A stretch of DNA of 64,000 nt from Perkinsus olseni (Eukaryota > Perkinsozoa > Perkinsida > Perkinsidae), in contig JABANP010000014.1 in assembly GCA_013115135.1 (NCBI GenBank), forward strand, positions 248,001 to 312,000, written 5' to 3'. The translations under genes and the position numbers were made by a program. Numbering within the stretch: position 1 is the stretch's first letter; each line of letters begins with the position of its first letter. This document shows positions 12,501 to 25,234 of the stretch, in pieces. Under the pieces are notes generated by a model, which was given only the letters and a program-made list of their open reading frames with translations, searched no databases and was not told the origin of the DNA.

Positions 12501-13057
12501 GTGATTCAGGTATCTCACAGAGAAGATCTACAAGAAGCCGGTCATTGTGTACAACTACCCCGCTGCCATCAAGGCCTTCTACATGCGGGCCAACGCTGAT
12601 GAGGATCCGGACAAGCAGACCGTGGCCGCCATGGATATCCTTGCTCCTCTTGTTGGCGAGGTGAGGCAGGCACAGTTCTTTCAGTCGGACTCACGTGGTT
12701 TGATAGGTGTGCGGAGGCTCTGTCCGTGAGGAGCGCCTTGACGTGTTGGATAAGAAGCTCGCAGACCTCAACATGGACATCGAGGACTACTGGTGGTACC
12801 GTGATCTCAGGTGCGTACGGGTGTCCTCCATGCATTGTGTGCTAGCCTTTCGGCTGATGACCGACGGCTCTTTCGTTAGGCGCTTCGGAAGCGTCCCTCA
12901 TGCTGGCTTCGGTATCGGCTTTGAGCGTCTCATTATGATGATGACCGGTGTTGAGAACATCAGGGATGTCATCCCGTACCCCAGGTAAAACGACTGAGAA
13001 GTTCTGCTTCGATTCGATCGGGGGCTTTGCAGGTACCCCGGTCGCTGCGAGTTTTAA
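9513..13057 (+). CDS. Asparaginyl-tRNA synthetase with N-terminal GST-like domain
   Basis: Charges tRNA-Asn. The start [20 protein letters not shown] opens a GST-like domain (N-terminal strand region, then [19 protein letters not shown] and [17 protein letters not shown] of the all-helical half, and [17 protein letters not shown]). A charged linker with [19 protein letters not shown] follows, then the OB-fold ([21 protein letters not shown]) and the class II core: [19 protein letters not shown], motif 2 with [19 protein letters not shown] and motif 3 with [17 protein letters not shown], ending YPGRCEF. About a dozen GT-AG introns join cleanly. The linked exons are continuous in frame apart from one extra base near 9800 in the GST part. 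GST domains in synthetases usually dock multi-enzyme complexes. An AsnRS carrying one is uncommon. Confidence 0.9.
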
Positions 13058-13236
13058 GTGGTGACTGACAAGGGAGAACGAAGAGATGGCTACAATGGCA
13101 TTCGGTTTCTGTTGTTCTCCAACTAATGGTCGCGCGCCGTAAAATTGACTTTCATAGCGTAGGCAGCGACAGTGCGAATCATCGCCATTTACGATTCTTG
13201 TTCTCTAGTTTACTCGTGGAGTCTCACGAACAGTAA

Positions 13237-13644
<408 letters not shown>

Positions 13645-15570
13645 GGCATTCCCTCCTTACCAAGTTCGATCGATCATCAGGTCGTGGTTTGAGTGGAAGC
13701 TTGTCATTTTTTTGCAAAATTGCTGGTGGTGGTTGCAGCTAGTCCCAGTGGGTTGGCTGTTGTCTGTGCTGTCGCCTTTGACACCAGTGAACGCGTGGTT
13801 TTGCGAGCCGCTATATAGTACCGCTGCTGACACAGTTTGGGTCTCAGGGAAGCTCTTGTGTTCAAGTTCTCATTTGACGGGGGAATCGGTCGAATTTGGA
13901 TCACCATGGTTCGAAGAAATCGTATGCAATACTCACAACACGACTCGGTGCTGCAGGAACTCGAGAGTCCGCCATGGCAATCGGCCCCGTCGAAACAGCT
14001 ACCACCAGTAGAGGTCAAGCGATGGAGTCAGATGGGGAGCGGCGGAAGGCTCTGCTACACAACATGTAGCCTCCTTATAGAAGGCTTCCAATTACCTGAT
14101 GATGCCCTGTAGGTATTGGTACCGAACTCGATGGGCCGAGGAGGAGGTGAAGCTACTCGAGCTAGCGAAACCCGATGAAGTAGTAACGGTCCATTACTGA
14201 CTCAGGGAGTTAGTGGACGCTTGTGGGTTTTTAGTGTGTCATGTTTGCCGAGCATCCCTAGCTCGCTCTTGTCCCACCTTTAGATTAACTTGTTTTGCAA
14301 GTTGCAAAGCAAGTCTTGCGTGTTGGATGTGTCTTCTGGTTTGCGTTCGAATACACCTGCAGACATCTGTAGCTCTATGAACCTGTAGTCGCGCGTTCTT
14401 TGAAGCATATTACTGGTTTGCCATGTTAATGTTTGTCGATAGCCGGTCCCGGGCTGCCGAACTCCCGCCCCTCTTCCGGCGACCGGCAGATTCGGGCCGA
14501 GCTGTGCATCTGCTCGCTGCAAACTGCAGCCAGTGGCTGTCAGCCACATCGTTGCATAGCTGCCTTGTATCGCTGAGTGGAAAAGTACCTCCGTGCCGCC
14601 TGACAGATTGAGCGGCGCTCAGTGAGCGGCCAGCGATCTAGGCAGGTCTGTCAGAGGCCTTAGCATCCAGTAAATTATTAATAGCTATGGGTTGTCTAAC
14701 AGAACCGCTCTCACATCTCTGGCGTTCTCGGGTGAGGTCGAGACCTGTAACAGTGAGCTCTATAACTTACAGGATGCAACAGGTTTTCACTATTGCGATC
14801 CTCTATGACGTTGAGCTTAAGCTGAAGGCAGGGTTCGATGGTCGAGAGTTTGAGTTAAGTACCAGAGCCGCCCTGGTAACCTATCTCAACCTCGACGGTA
14901 ACCGCTGACACAGCAGCGTCCCGACCCAGCGCAGCTTTTATTTGCGCAAGAGGGGATATAGCTTGATCATGACCAAGGATTCGAGCAAGATAATTCCGGG
15001 TTGAAGAACTTGATTGTTCCGCATCTGGTCCGCATCTGAGAAGTATAGCTGCGGGTACGCGAGTTGTATGCAGTATGCAGAAGTTCGCCAAAGGACTGCA
15101 ATAGCTCTGCTATGCCCAACATGGTCCAGCTGTGGAGTGGAATGCATTAGTATTCGTGAGGTTTGAACGAATGTAGTTAATAAGCCGAGTATGCTATATC
15201 TAAGGCATATAATACCAACCAACGGTGTAGAACAACGAGGTTTAAAAAATTTATTGGTGGTGGATTACGAAAAGAACGAGGGAGTCGGCTCTGAAGGAGA
15301 TCATGGAAGTCCGTCAGCTATAAAAGGGGACGATACGCTGAGCCGATTGTTTAGGCCGGTACCAGCTTCGCCGACCTCGGCCACCGTGCAGCACGGTCCG
15401 TGTTTATGAACCGGATTCCGTGACCACCAACTTGATTGAAGATCGCGAAAAATGTGATTGAGACCGTGAAGAAACTAATGTCGTTTCCCGTACTCTTGGA
15501 GAGTCATATTTCTCGATGACATCGAGTGGTTATAGAGCTGCAATGGCTCGTTAGAAAATCTCTGAAGATA
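13645..15570. other. No gene recognised
   Basis: About 1.9 kb between RAMP4 and the methyltransferase. Short open frames exist on both strands, including one near 13840-14110 with VFKFSFDGGIGRIW, but none shows a known motif or convincing splice structure. The stretch may hold untranslated regions or a small fast-evolving gene. Confidence 0.4.
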
Positions 15571-17105
15571 ATGAATGACCTTCCTGGCATTGTATCTGGG
15601 TCCCACAGTGCATCTTGTCTGCATTCAGATCAGCAGCGCGGGGATGAGGAGGGCCTAACTAGCCAGCACTATTTGGGCCACACGGCAGTTCGGAATGCTA
15701 TTGAAGCATTGCATATGCAGCCATCTCGAGAGCGCCCGGTCAAAGTAACGTCGGTGTTAGCTGATCGAGTGATTCTCTTGTTGGCCACATGTCAAATTCG
15801 GCAATTTCTCTCGTTTCGGTTTGTGCTGTATCCTTTTTAGAAAGTGTCGATTATCTAGCTCTCTTTGTATAGGTGCTCGATATCGGCGGTGGGTTGGGCA
15901 GTACTGTAAGGTACATGGCGAGTAACCTGCCATATTTGGAAGGCATCAGTGTGGACATCTCCGAGAGCTTCGCCAACCTCGCCGAGCAGATTGACAGAAA
16001 GGAATGTGCCAGTAATAGGGGACTATGGCCGCTTGTCGCGCTCTTAACGGCGCTCCCAACCGGCTGTCTCTAGTGTGATATCTCTATGCAATGCTATTCG
16101 GCACCGCAGCACTATTTCTCCGGTAGTCACATTTCTACGTCACGGTTCTCCGGATCGTCTTGATTGCAATTGGTGGTGGCTCTCCTCGGAGGCATGAGTA
16201 TATGGATCGCATCACATATCTTTGTCGTCCATCCGAGAATAACCACGCGGCTCCGCGTTTAGGCTATCGAGAAGGGAGTTCAACGAAATACATCGCTGCG
16301 GACATCTTCAACACAACCCAGGCTACCCTAGGGGGGCCATTCGACTACGGTGTTAGCCTCCTCTGTTTTGTAATATACACAGATGCATTGTTAGTTGCCT
16401 GCGTTCTTACAGATATCTTTTTCAGTGTCATATGGACAGCAAGAGGACACTCCTCGACAAAAGTGAAAGAGCTGCTGCAACCCGTAGGCACCCCTCGTCA
16501 GGAACTGCGATGCCTTGATTCGCTTGAATGTAGGCCCCTCCTCGGCAGAGCTGCGACTTGTATTTTGAAGATCTCGTCCTACTCCATCGAGATGGAGTAC
16601 GGGAAACAGGTGGGTCGCAACGAACGTCGCGGTGCAAATGAAGATGGCAGACGCTTCGGATTCTGCCACCTCCGATGTAGCCGTACTATCTTCAGTCGCT
16701 AATATTCCCCGCGTCGCCGTCTTTTAGATCGTGAGGCTCTTCGCGACGTAGTGGCGTGCCCAGCTTTGTGCACGGTCGAGGAGTACCGTGCTGAACTAGA
16801 GTCAGTTTTTGGAAAAGACAGTATCAAGCTATTGGACTGCGATAAAACAACGCGTGGTGAGTTGTCGCGGAGGTCCTGGGTGGCTTGCTCTTTCTCCGCG
16901 TTCCGTGACCCTGCATGGCGTCGAACTGGGCTTATCGACAGCTTCGGTTCTGTTCTCAGAGTGGAAGGAGTTCACCAAGTCGCGGTTCGCCATTTTTGAG
17001 AAGAACTTTGATCGGCATGTATCGGTCCATGGCGAGGACATCGCAAGTGCCTACCGGACGTTTTATGGGACGACAGCCGACTTGGTAGTATTCTGGCACA
17101 TCTAG
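15571..17105 (+). CDS. Class I SAM-dependent methyltransferase (small-molecule type)
   Basis: The start MNDLPGIV leads to YLGHTAVRNAIEAL, an intron, then the SAM-binding motif I VLDIGGGLGSTVRYMA followed by the acidic-loop region GISVDISESFANLAEQI. Later exons give YIAADIFNTTQA, LYFEDLVLLHRDGVRET, CPALCTVEEYRAELESVFG and a C-terminal part with WKEFTKSRFAIFEKNFDRH and DIASAYRTFYGT. This order resembles the glycine/sarcosine or phosphoethanolamine N-methyltransferase group. The substrate cannot be told from sequence. Exon borders in the middle (about 16000-16700) are not all resolved, and the last codons before the stop may belong to an intron. Confidence 0.65.
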
Positions 17106-17678
17106 CCTTCGACGGCGATCTGCGCGGCGAAGCGATGCGATGAATCTCGCATCGCGGCTAGCTCTGTAACGTCATATTTTGGTAGGGATGATCCGTTCGT
17201 AGTAGGGCTTGTGATTCTAATGTTATAGCAGTAGCGGACCGCCAGAGTGGGAAGACAGTGGGCGTCAGTGTCACATTGCCGAGGGTTTTGGTATGGCGTA
17301 ACTTGCCTTTCATCGTTGGTCGAACCTGCGTTGCAAATGAACCTTAGCGAGTATCTCATTCATTAGTGGATTGTTACCTTTGTCTTTGTTCGCCAGGAGC
17401 AAAGTGAGTGCTCTTACTTAATTTGTGACCTGTTCTCAGTTTGACCGAGGGGTCATCGGAGGTATTCGAGTGGTCCTATCGGTATTGGCTAAGTAGCCAG
17501 GTTATCGACAATTAGTTCCCCCTGTTCGGGGACCCAGTCAAATCTTTTTTCGTATTGAACCGATGCCTTGTCTTCTGGGAGGCGGTGTGCTTTGCTGTTG
17601 CTTGCAACTGGCCCACGTTCTGTCCGGTTGAGATACCCCTGTTCGGGCAGTTTGTTTCACATCTCCCCATTACACTCT
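17106..17678. other. No gene recognised
   Basis: Intergenic between the methyltransferase and EMC5. No conserved exon, RNA gene or repeat seen. Confidence 0.45.
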
Positions 17679-18602
17679 ATGCGTGTGCTGGATCGGTCCC
17701 TCCTACTCGTCGGCATGGCTATGCTATTCCATGCTGCCTATCGGATGAATGCCCAAGTGGAGCATACAGCCGTAGCGGAGTTAAATACGGTAATGATTCG
17801 CAGACTATAGTCTGTCATTGAATTTGTGCCATTCAATGTCATTGGGCGTCATTTCAATTTCGTGTCATTGGTCATGTATGAACGTTATTCTATGCACCTC
17901 TGGGGTATCGACCTCCGTACGGTTGCGTGGAGTTACGTCCCTAACCTCGTTGAAATGGCGTCCGTGGTTCAGAAATGTTGCTACAGCAACCTGGTGCGGC
18001 AATTAGGTGCTCGCGTTCGGAGTTGCTCGTTGGTCATATTGATTATTATTTTCAGGAAATGCCTGCATCCGAGGTTGAGGAAGATACGATGGGAACAGCG
18101 TTCGTAGTGACGGTAGGCTCCTTTTGGATCGCCTCGTTTGGAATCGCCTCGCTTGGCTCAGGTGGCTCTGGAGAGCATCATCGGGGCGGCAGTGGCCTTC
18201 GTCGCGGTGATAGGAGATTTCAAGCCCATCAGACTGTCCGATCAGAAGACTCATATGTAGAAAGACGTCCTCGTTGCGTTGTGTTTGGAGCTGTTGTTGT
18301 ACAGGTCGTGGGACTCACTCAATGCACGACCATCGTTCGTACTGTACAAGAAGGACTCGGCAGCTCGTCAGCTGCTGCAGGATGCGGTGAAAAGTCGATG
18401 GATAGCGGAAGGATATGCCAACCCCCGAAAGCCTAACTTGATAAAACTGTTTCGCTTCCAGTCGTGTGAGCGTTTCGTTGAAGTGGGCAGCGGGTCGGTA
18501 CCCTTGAGACGAGCAAGGCATCCCAGCGATCGCAATCACCACCGCTCTCTCCAGTATACTCGAGCGTCGGGGGTGGGCCACGCTGTTGCTCCTCATTATT
18601 AG
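17679..18602 (+). CDS. EMC5: ER membrane protein complex subunit 5 (EMC5/MMGT)
   Basis: EMC inserts tail-anchored and multi-pass proteins into the ER membrane. Exon 1 gives MRVLDRSLLLVGMAMLFHAA followed by YRMNAQVEHTAVAELNT, the first helix. A 266-nt intron (17790-18055) leads to the tiny exon EMPASE, and a third exon gives VALESIIGAAVAFVAVIGDF then KPIRLSDQK, the second helix. The last exon has the family signature SWDSLNARPSFVLYKK, compare the usual TxDxLxxRPSFxxFxHRG. The C-terminal tail is longer than in animal EMC5. Removing the introns leaves one frame throughout. The order helix, loop, helix, WDSLNARPSF is diagnostic. Confidence 0.82.
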
Positions 18603-19113
18603 CGGCTCATTCGTCTCGCATGATTTACGCGAACGAGTTATGCCCTCTTCATCGCGTTTCTCCCCGGCCTTCGTGCGGTGTCGAATTGGCTGCCTTGACC
18701 CTCATGCGAGGTCTGTTGACATATCCTTGGCGTATTCCATGTCCCTTGCTATCCTCGAATAGTGTCAGCCGATTTCCACCATTGAGTTCGCTATCGGCCA
18801 ACGAGGGTACACTGACGTTGCTCATTAATTTGATCAGCCTCGGACTAGATAGGCGAACCGGATTGGCCAACCTCGCAAGTGGCGCAATTTTCTGTGATTC
18901 GAGCAGGACATCGTTGTTGTGTCGAGCTAAAACCGCGCGGGGGCCGCTATGGATGGCCGTCGAGGGGCGGGACAGCTGCCACACAGTCCGTAACGCATCG
19001 CGGACAGTGGATGAGGTAGAAATTGTGGTACACTCCCAGTGAATATTTTTCTCGGAGCTTGATAATAAGTTCGACGACGACCGCCAGTGCCGGGTTCTCA
19101 GTTGAGTTTAAGA
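18603..19113. other. No gene recognised
   Basis: About 500 bases between EMC5 and the HTTM-like gene with no conserved exon, RNA gene or repeat that I can see. Confidence 0.45.
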
Positions 19114-21512
19114 ATGTCTCGCGCGGCGACACCGACAAGGGCGGAGCAAACGGCCAGCGAGAAAAAGGCCACCCCCGAGGCGCCTGCCAACTCCATGGAC
19201 GCCATAACGGTGTTCACGTTCTTCTGGTCGCAGCTCATGCTACTTCAGTGCGTCAAACTCTTCTTCATATTCAAGAGTGAGTCGCAGGACCTTGATAATC
19301 GGCGGTCATCGGTATTTGCGGTCCAGGTTCGCGTACTGTGCAGAACGCTATTCCTTTGGTTTCTCTGGCCATCGTGGACTTCCTCGCTCTTGTGAAGCCT
19401 CGATGCCGTTATGTGACGATGACCTCTCTCTTGGTTGGCTTCGTCGTCATCTTCGTTACTGGTCACTACAGTAACCACATTTTCGCCGACATCGCTCTCG
19501 GATCATGCGTAAGTTGTCGCTCCCGTCCCCGGGGCCGTGCGGATACCAGCCGTGCCGCCTGTAGATATTCCTCACGTACAAGAGTGATCGCTCGGAATGG
19601 GTCAACAGAGCCACCTGGGCTATGCGTGCCATGGTCATCGCTCTCTACTTCGTCACTGGCATCGATAAGATGAACGAAGGCTGGGCTAGTCACGAGTACA
19701 GCTGCTGCGTAAGTCGCCGTACCGCCCTAGGGAGGTGGCACATGACTTTTCTCAGATCCTCATGTTCGGCGGTTTTGTCGGTCTGCCCTTGTTCAAGTTC
19801 TGGGTTCCTTCCTGGGCCCCTGGGACTTCATGCCTCATCTAGCAGTCATTATTGAGATTGGCCTTCCTATTGCTCTCATTCTCGGAGCTGCCAAGGGTAA
19901 GTGCCGAACGCCATGGCGAACGCTGCCGTCAGCGCTTCCGATATTCCACGTCGTCTCTTTTAGGGAAATACTTCTGGCTCCGGTTCGTGTGTTTCTGGGG
20001 TGCTCTTTTCCACTGTGTTCTTGCCGGAGACTGTGTCACCCATGAGTGTCTACCCCTTCACCATGGCCATGGCTCCCATGTACACTTTCGTAAGCATCGA
20101 GCTCATTTCTATCGGCTCTATTCATCTTCAAATCAGGTGCTGCCGGAGCAAGCCGCTCTCGTTGCGAACACAGTCGTCAACTGGTTGAACGCGAAGCCTA
20201 TTCTCCGTTGGGGTGCCTTCCTCGGACTCTTCGCTGCATTTGTCAGTGCTTGGCCGATGCTCATGGCGTCCCGAGCTGGAGGGTGCGATGCCTTTCGAGT
20301 AAGCTTCGTTTCGGATCGCCCGCTCGCACTCCCGTTCTCTTGACGACGGTATTCGGGAATTCTTCTTCATATGGTTCTCAGGTACCCCCCTTACGGTCTG
20401 TGGGCATTTGCTGCTGTGTGGAGTCTGTGTTCCTGCGTCTATCTACTTTGCGTCACCTTCTGGCCTGCTCCTAAGAGTGATGTTCCCGTCAAGAGGGTCT
20501 ACCCCAAGCGCAGCCTTTTGGGAAGTATTCCGTGGATCTTCATCTGCTGCCTTGCTGGTAAGTTACGGGTGGTTGCCGTCGCGGGGAACTAAACGCTTTC
20601 ATCCGCGTTCTTCTCAGCTTGCCCTTATCTTGGCATTCGTAACTATCCCGCCTTTGGCTATGTTCTCGAACCTTCGCACTGAGGGTGGTCAGCCCAACTC
20701 TCACGTCTTTGGTGACGACTTTGACTTCCTCGGCTACCAGAGAGATTACGTCACCGTAAGGCCACGTGGTTCTCGCATTGTCTCTCGCTAATATTTTGTC
20801 ATCAGGTCCACAGTACCAATATCCCTAGCATCGAGTGGGCGCAGGTGGACCTTGGACAGCTCTTCACTAGCGAGACTAAGAGGTTCCTCACTGAGTACAA
20901 CATCTCTAGTGAGTTCTGGATCACTCCACCTTTCAAGGGATGGCCCTACCCGCCCACGAGGTACTGCTACTGGTCTCGGCATCGCCTTCTGGTTGAATCG
21001 TGTTCTCTCTTAGGGAGTTCGTGCCGTATTCTACCCCGTTTGTTGAGCTCCGTCGTCGTATCGCCGAAATGAAGGACTTCCCTAAGGATGCCTACATTAA
21101 CTATACCCGTACCCAAGCTCCACCCCAGCTGTAAGTTTTTAGTCAAAGCCTCATGCCCAACTTTCCGACGTCAATGCTTCTCAGGCGCCTCGCTAAGGTT
21201 TGGGATATCTTTGGTGTTGCTCATCCCATGGCTGATTTGGACAAGCCTGCCAGCCAGGATTTCGTCTACAACAGTACTGTCCGTGGCACCGGAAGCCTTC
21301 AAGGACCTGGAGACACCTCTCTCCCCCTTGGTGAGTCGTTCGACAGCTTTCTATTGGGGGGGTTATCGCATCCTATTGATTTCAGGAAAATCGTTTTGTT
21401 CGGTTCCGCACCTTCGACCTCTCGTACAGTCCGTGCCGTCATTAAGAGTCAACAGCTATCACAATCCGCGGGAGATGAAGCTCCCGCGTCGATCTCTTCT
21501 TGCTCTATATAG
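19114..21512 (+). CDS. Multi-pass membrane protein with HTTM-like domain
   Basis: The start MSRAATPTRAEQTASEKK precedes at least six hydrophobic segments. Recognisable parts are NHIFADIALGSCIFLTYKSD, then MVIALYFVTGIDKMNEGWAS, DFMPHLAVIIEIGLPIALIL and MSVYPFTMAMAPMYTF. The layout (helix with Asn/His, short loop, an E-x-x-x-P helix, then a phenylalanine-rich helix) recalls the HTTM fold of vitamin K-dependent gamma-carboxylase relatives. A long soluble C-terminal part follows with SHVFGDDFDFLGYQRDY and LAKVWDIFGVAHPMADLDKP, which I do not recognise. Nine or so introns join in frame. Two single-base breaks occur: a missing base near 19815 and an extra one near 20025. The final exon and stop are uncertain. 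Confidence 0.5.
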
Positions 21513-21628
21513 TTGCAGTGATACTAGTTGGTTCCTTTCCACGTCACGATCAGCATCCGTAGTTGTGTTTCGTGAGTTTTGGCGTATCCTGGCTCTGCGA
21601 GAGGGTGGCCGGAAAGAGTTTTTGAGAC

Positions 21629-23078
21629 ATGTTTCGGCGGTTTGTGCAACGCTTCGTGAAGGTAGACGTGAAGCATCGTAGACGTGCATCTTATGCTCAT
21701 AAGCTGGAGTTCCAAGTGGGCAAGCATAGGGGAGGTACTGGGGAGTGGGTTGTGACACGCGTGAGCTCCGCAACGCCCTGAGTCAACTAGGAACCTAGAG
21801 AGGCTTCAGGGCGTCGTAGGGACCATCTTTGCTGTATCCGAGGGCACGTGAGCTCCTGTAGTCAGACTGGCGGCCTTACGACTAGTCAGGAACTTTTTGA
21901 CACTGCTGCCGTCTTCGGCCGCGGCCGGGAGAATACGAAGTCTTCTCTCTGGACAGGTGAGAATATGAAGGTCCCCCACAAGGTGCCGAAGCATCCCCTG
22001 TTGGATACTGACCAAAACATGAATGAGATTGTCACCTATGCGGACCTGAAATTGCGATGGAACTACGTCGGGGATGTTCGACGGAACAGGATGAACATGA
22101 GGAGGAAGTGGAAGTCCTTCCCAAACCGGCATCCTAAAAGGGAAGTTACTACGGCATTTGTGCAGCATGATAGGATGCCTTTCATGTAGTACAACGGGAT
22201 GAAGTTTTTCGTGTAGTAAGTAGGGATAGTGCCTCTCTGATGTAGTGAATGGGGACTGTGCCTTCGTTGTAGGGAAAAAGGATCGTGTTTTCATGACACA
22301 GTAATTCCAGATGACCACAAAAACACATTCCAACGTTGAGCCATCAACGGGTTGATAATGTTTCTCTGTTGGAACTAGTGGTCTAGCGTCGGTTATGCGC
22401 GAGTGGCTTCCGCTTGATCGGAAAAACAGACATCTGACGTATTTTGTTTTCAGCACGGAACCGCCGAAAGATCCCCCGCCGGGAATGAAGCTGGATCTTG
22501 AGAATGCCTTCGTCGTCTTTCTCTCCGGCAAGTGGCTGCAGCACAAGGCAACTGTGGGGGACATAATACAAACTGAACGTATCAAGAGGAAACAGGCTGG
22601 CGATCAGGTCGGTCAGACTGGTCCGTCATCGTTGGGCTACCCTCGATACTTGTACGGACATGTCTGTTAGCGGGAGGGATCTGCCTAGTGCGGGCACAAC
22701 AGATCTGTCGGAAAGCCGGAAATTCTACCGGATAATTCACAGCAAATAGCACGTGATGCCTTCGCTGATCAGATCGTTTTTGGGTCTGTCTTGCTCGTTG
22801 GTACCAAGGACTGGACCCTTATGGGGAAACCCGTGATTCCCTACGCTAAGGTGCACTGCACGATAGAGCAGCAGACCCTTACCAAGGACCAAGTCTCCTT
22901 CATGTATCCTTAGCTAAGCTTCGATCGCGTTCGAACTTCACCGTGCAGATATAAGCCCAAGCGCCGATGGTTTCGGTTCAGGAGAGTGCGGTATTGGGTC
23001 ACGATGCTGAGGCTGGATAGAATTGAGGTGCTTACGCGGCTGCTGAATTTCCTGCTCGAAGGGCGTATCTTAGGTTGA
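21629..23078 (+). CDS. Mitochondrial large-subunit ribosomal protein bL21m
   Basis: The start gives MFRRFVQRFVKVDVKHRRRA, an Arg-rich mitochondrial presequence. A basic N-terminal extension of over 100 residues follows, including NEIVTYADLKLRWNYVGDV. The bL21 domain then reads AFVVFLSGKWLQHKATVGD, IIQTERIKRKQAGDQ, IVFGSVLLVGTKDWTLMGKP and VIPYAKVHCTIEQQTL, with the basic RNA-binding end YKPKRRWFRFRRVRYWVTML ahead of the final helix and TGA. The family pattern is GKQYxVxxGDxIxVExL...xxVLLVGG...GxPxVxxAxVxAxV...KxKRRxxYRR. Introns lie at 22187-22455, 22608-22772 and near 22903-22941. A 259-residue antisense frame over the first half is a shadow. Confidence 0.82.
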
Positions 23079-23546
23079 CCCACGGTATTCGGAAGCTCCC
23101 GAGGACAAACCACTGAAGCCAGTGCGACTGCTGGACATGTGGGCATCTCGATGGCAGGTGCGAGGGCACTGGGGGCGAGAGACGGTTACCTAGTTGGGCT
23201 CATGTCAGACACCAGAGGAACTGAGGGCGGTGCAACGAGATGAGGCAGGCACGATGCTGGCAGAGAAAATCTATGACGGGACAGAGCAGGCGCCGGGTCA
23301 CCATCAGCGTCGTGGCTTAGTAGAGGCCTATCGGTGATGAATCTTCGCGAAGGTGAATTCGAGAGATCTGCATATCACAGGTTCTATCCGGATCCGCAAG
23401 CCCCACATCAAAGATGGCATTGGTGACCAGCATGCTTGAGTGATTCGATAGTGTTTCCGTATAGCGCAGTTCCTGTTGGGTTAGTCTACAGTATTCTCAC
23501 ACGCGGCGATGGCAGCGTTCCACCGTTAACTGTTTGGTAGTTTTAT
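23079..23546. other. No gene recognised
   Basis: Intergenic between bL21m and the nucleotide-sugar transporter. No conserved exon or repeat seen. Confidence 0.45.
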
Positions 23547-25123
23547 ATGGTGAGCCTGAAGCCGACAATACGAAGGAAGCTGCAAGTTTCTATTGTGGTA
23601 GTTTCCTTGGTCATGGCGGGTGTAGTTCTCGCCTACGTACTGCATTCACCAGTAGTGCCGATCCTGGCTGCCGCGGTCCTCTATTATTATACCTACGGTA
23701 ACCTCGGTTCCCCCAAGTTATGGCTCATCCTGGTATACCTGCTGGTTGACCTCAGCAAGGGTCTAATAGTGTCGTGGTCGTTAGCCAACAAGGATCCCGG
23801 GAAAACGCCGAGCGAGATCAGCATCCTTTTCGTGAAGGATGTGGTATCGCTGGCGATGGGATACGCTTTCGCGAAACTTATGGGAAGCGAGGGCACTGAA
23901 GTGAATGTCTTGGGCTACGACACGCTCAGGTTTCTACCAGTGGCACTCTTGTTTATGACTAGCCAAACTTGCGCGCTGAAGGCGCTTAATTATTTGGATC
24001 CTGGTAGGTTGACGGAAACCGGTTTGCGGGCTGACTCTCCTGTGGTCAGGCACATTTAAGCTGCTCTTACAAGTGTGTCTTCCTACAATAACGTTCTTTT
24101 CGTGGTGCTGGCTTGGACGGATGTGAGTCGCTTCCTCGCGACCTTGTTTATGCTGCTTCTGGGACCAGGTACACCAAGAGGCAGGTCCTCTGCGTCGCCG
24201 GAGTTTTCATGTTTTCAATCCTCTTCTGCGTCGCAAAAACACGCCAAGAGACCTCGGAGGTTATGGCCACCTCAGCAGTCGGCCTAATATATACCACAGT
24301 GTTCGTTTTATCTTCATGTGAGCCGGGAACTGGTCGACGTCATTCTTGCGTATGACTCACTGCAAATCTTAGTGCCCAGGTCGAGTCGCCGGCCTTGCCC
24401 TAGTTTTGCACTTCTCAGGTTCCGGTAGCATTCTCTCGGAGAAACTGTTGAAGACTACGGGTGATTCTTTGCCAGTTCAAGTCGTTCACATGAAGGTTTG
24501 TAGCGTTCTTATCGGATTTGTTGCCTTCACCGCCCATGGACTGAACCAGGGCCTGGATGGTGGATCTTGGAACCCTCTCATTCACTGGGACCAGCGTACG
24601 ATGGGGGCGCCAGTGATCCACCTCTATATCCCTCTGTATCTTCTCCAATTGCCATCACTGTGTTTCAGGTACATTGGTAGTGGTCGCAATTTATGTTGCT
24701 TCGGGCTGGCTGGTTGCCTATATAACCAAACGTTTGTCCTCGACCACGAAGAACGTCACCCAGGCGGGGTCGACAGCGCTCACTTATGCCCTCACGATGG
24801 TCCTTGGGAAGGATCTTTTCAAGTGAGTCTCGAGTGGTCCGCTTCGTTAGACTGTGCGCTCTTCTTCTTTGGAGGCCGTTAGGACAGTCTACGTTGCACT
24901 CCACTTGTTGGGCTGCGATGTAAGTTTTGCCTTTCCTTTCAGCCCGCAAGCCCAGCCCGGCCCTTTCAGTGTCCCAGCAACATCGATGGCGGTTGGAATC
25001 ATGGCCTGCGTTGTTGCTTACTGGACAAGTCCTGGACGAGACTCACCTATCGCAGCAGAGCGCGAGCTGATTGAGAAAGACCACTTCAAACCGTTGCCGT
25101 TGAAGGGCCCTGTTTTGGTTTGA
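23547..25123 (+). CDS. Nucleotide-sugar transporter family protein
   Basis: A Golgi or ER membrane antiporter exchanging UDP- or CMP-sugar for the nucleotide monophosphate. The first exon (about 150 residues) has four hydrophobic helices and ends with LLFMTSQTCALKALNYLDP, equivalent to the LQYVALSYLDxATYQV region. Later exons give LGRMYTKRQVLCVAGVFMF, then GSILSEKLLKTTGDSLPVQV (the FEKLLK motif of the family), HMKVCSVLIGFVAF, a segment with YVASGWLVAYITKRLSSTT (compare the family's ...ALVVKYADNILK) and ALTYALTMVLG. The protein ends in a short hydrophilic tail. The join between exons 1 and 2 is ambiguous by one base. The substrate cannot be told. Confidence 0.72.
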
Positions 25124-25205
25124 TGCATATACTTATTTATCATTGCCTCTGTATCAAAAGTTGTTCGTTATGCTGGGATCCGATTTTCGCAGAGTTCAAA
25201 TAAGC

Positions 25206-25234
25206 AACACCTTCGCTGCGAAGGTTTCGGTGTT
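25206..25234. terminator. Hairpin just after the transporter stop
   Basis: A stem CCTTCG/CGAAGG closes a three-base loop, with AACA and TGTT flanks that extend the symmetry imperfectly. It lies about 85 bases after the transporter stop codon. In a eukaryote this is not a bacterial-type terminator; a role in 3'-end structure is only a guess. Confidence 0.25.

Noticed and set aside
21806..22585. A 259-codon minus-strand open frame
   Set aside because: It lies antisense to the bL21m exons, has no motif, begins without family support and spans the sense introns; it is a shadow of the real gene.
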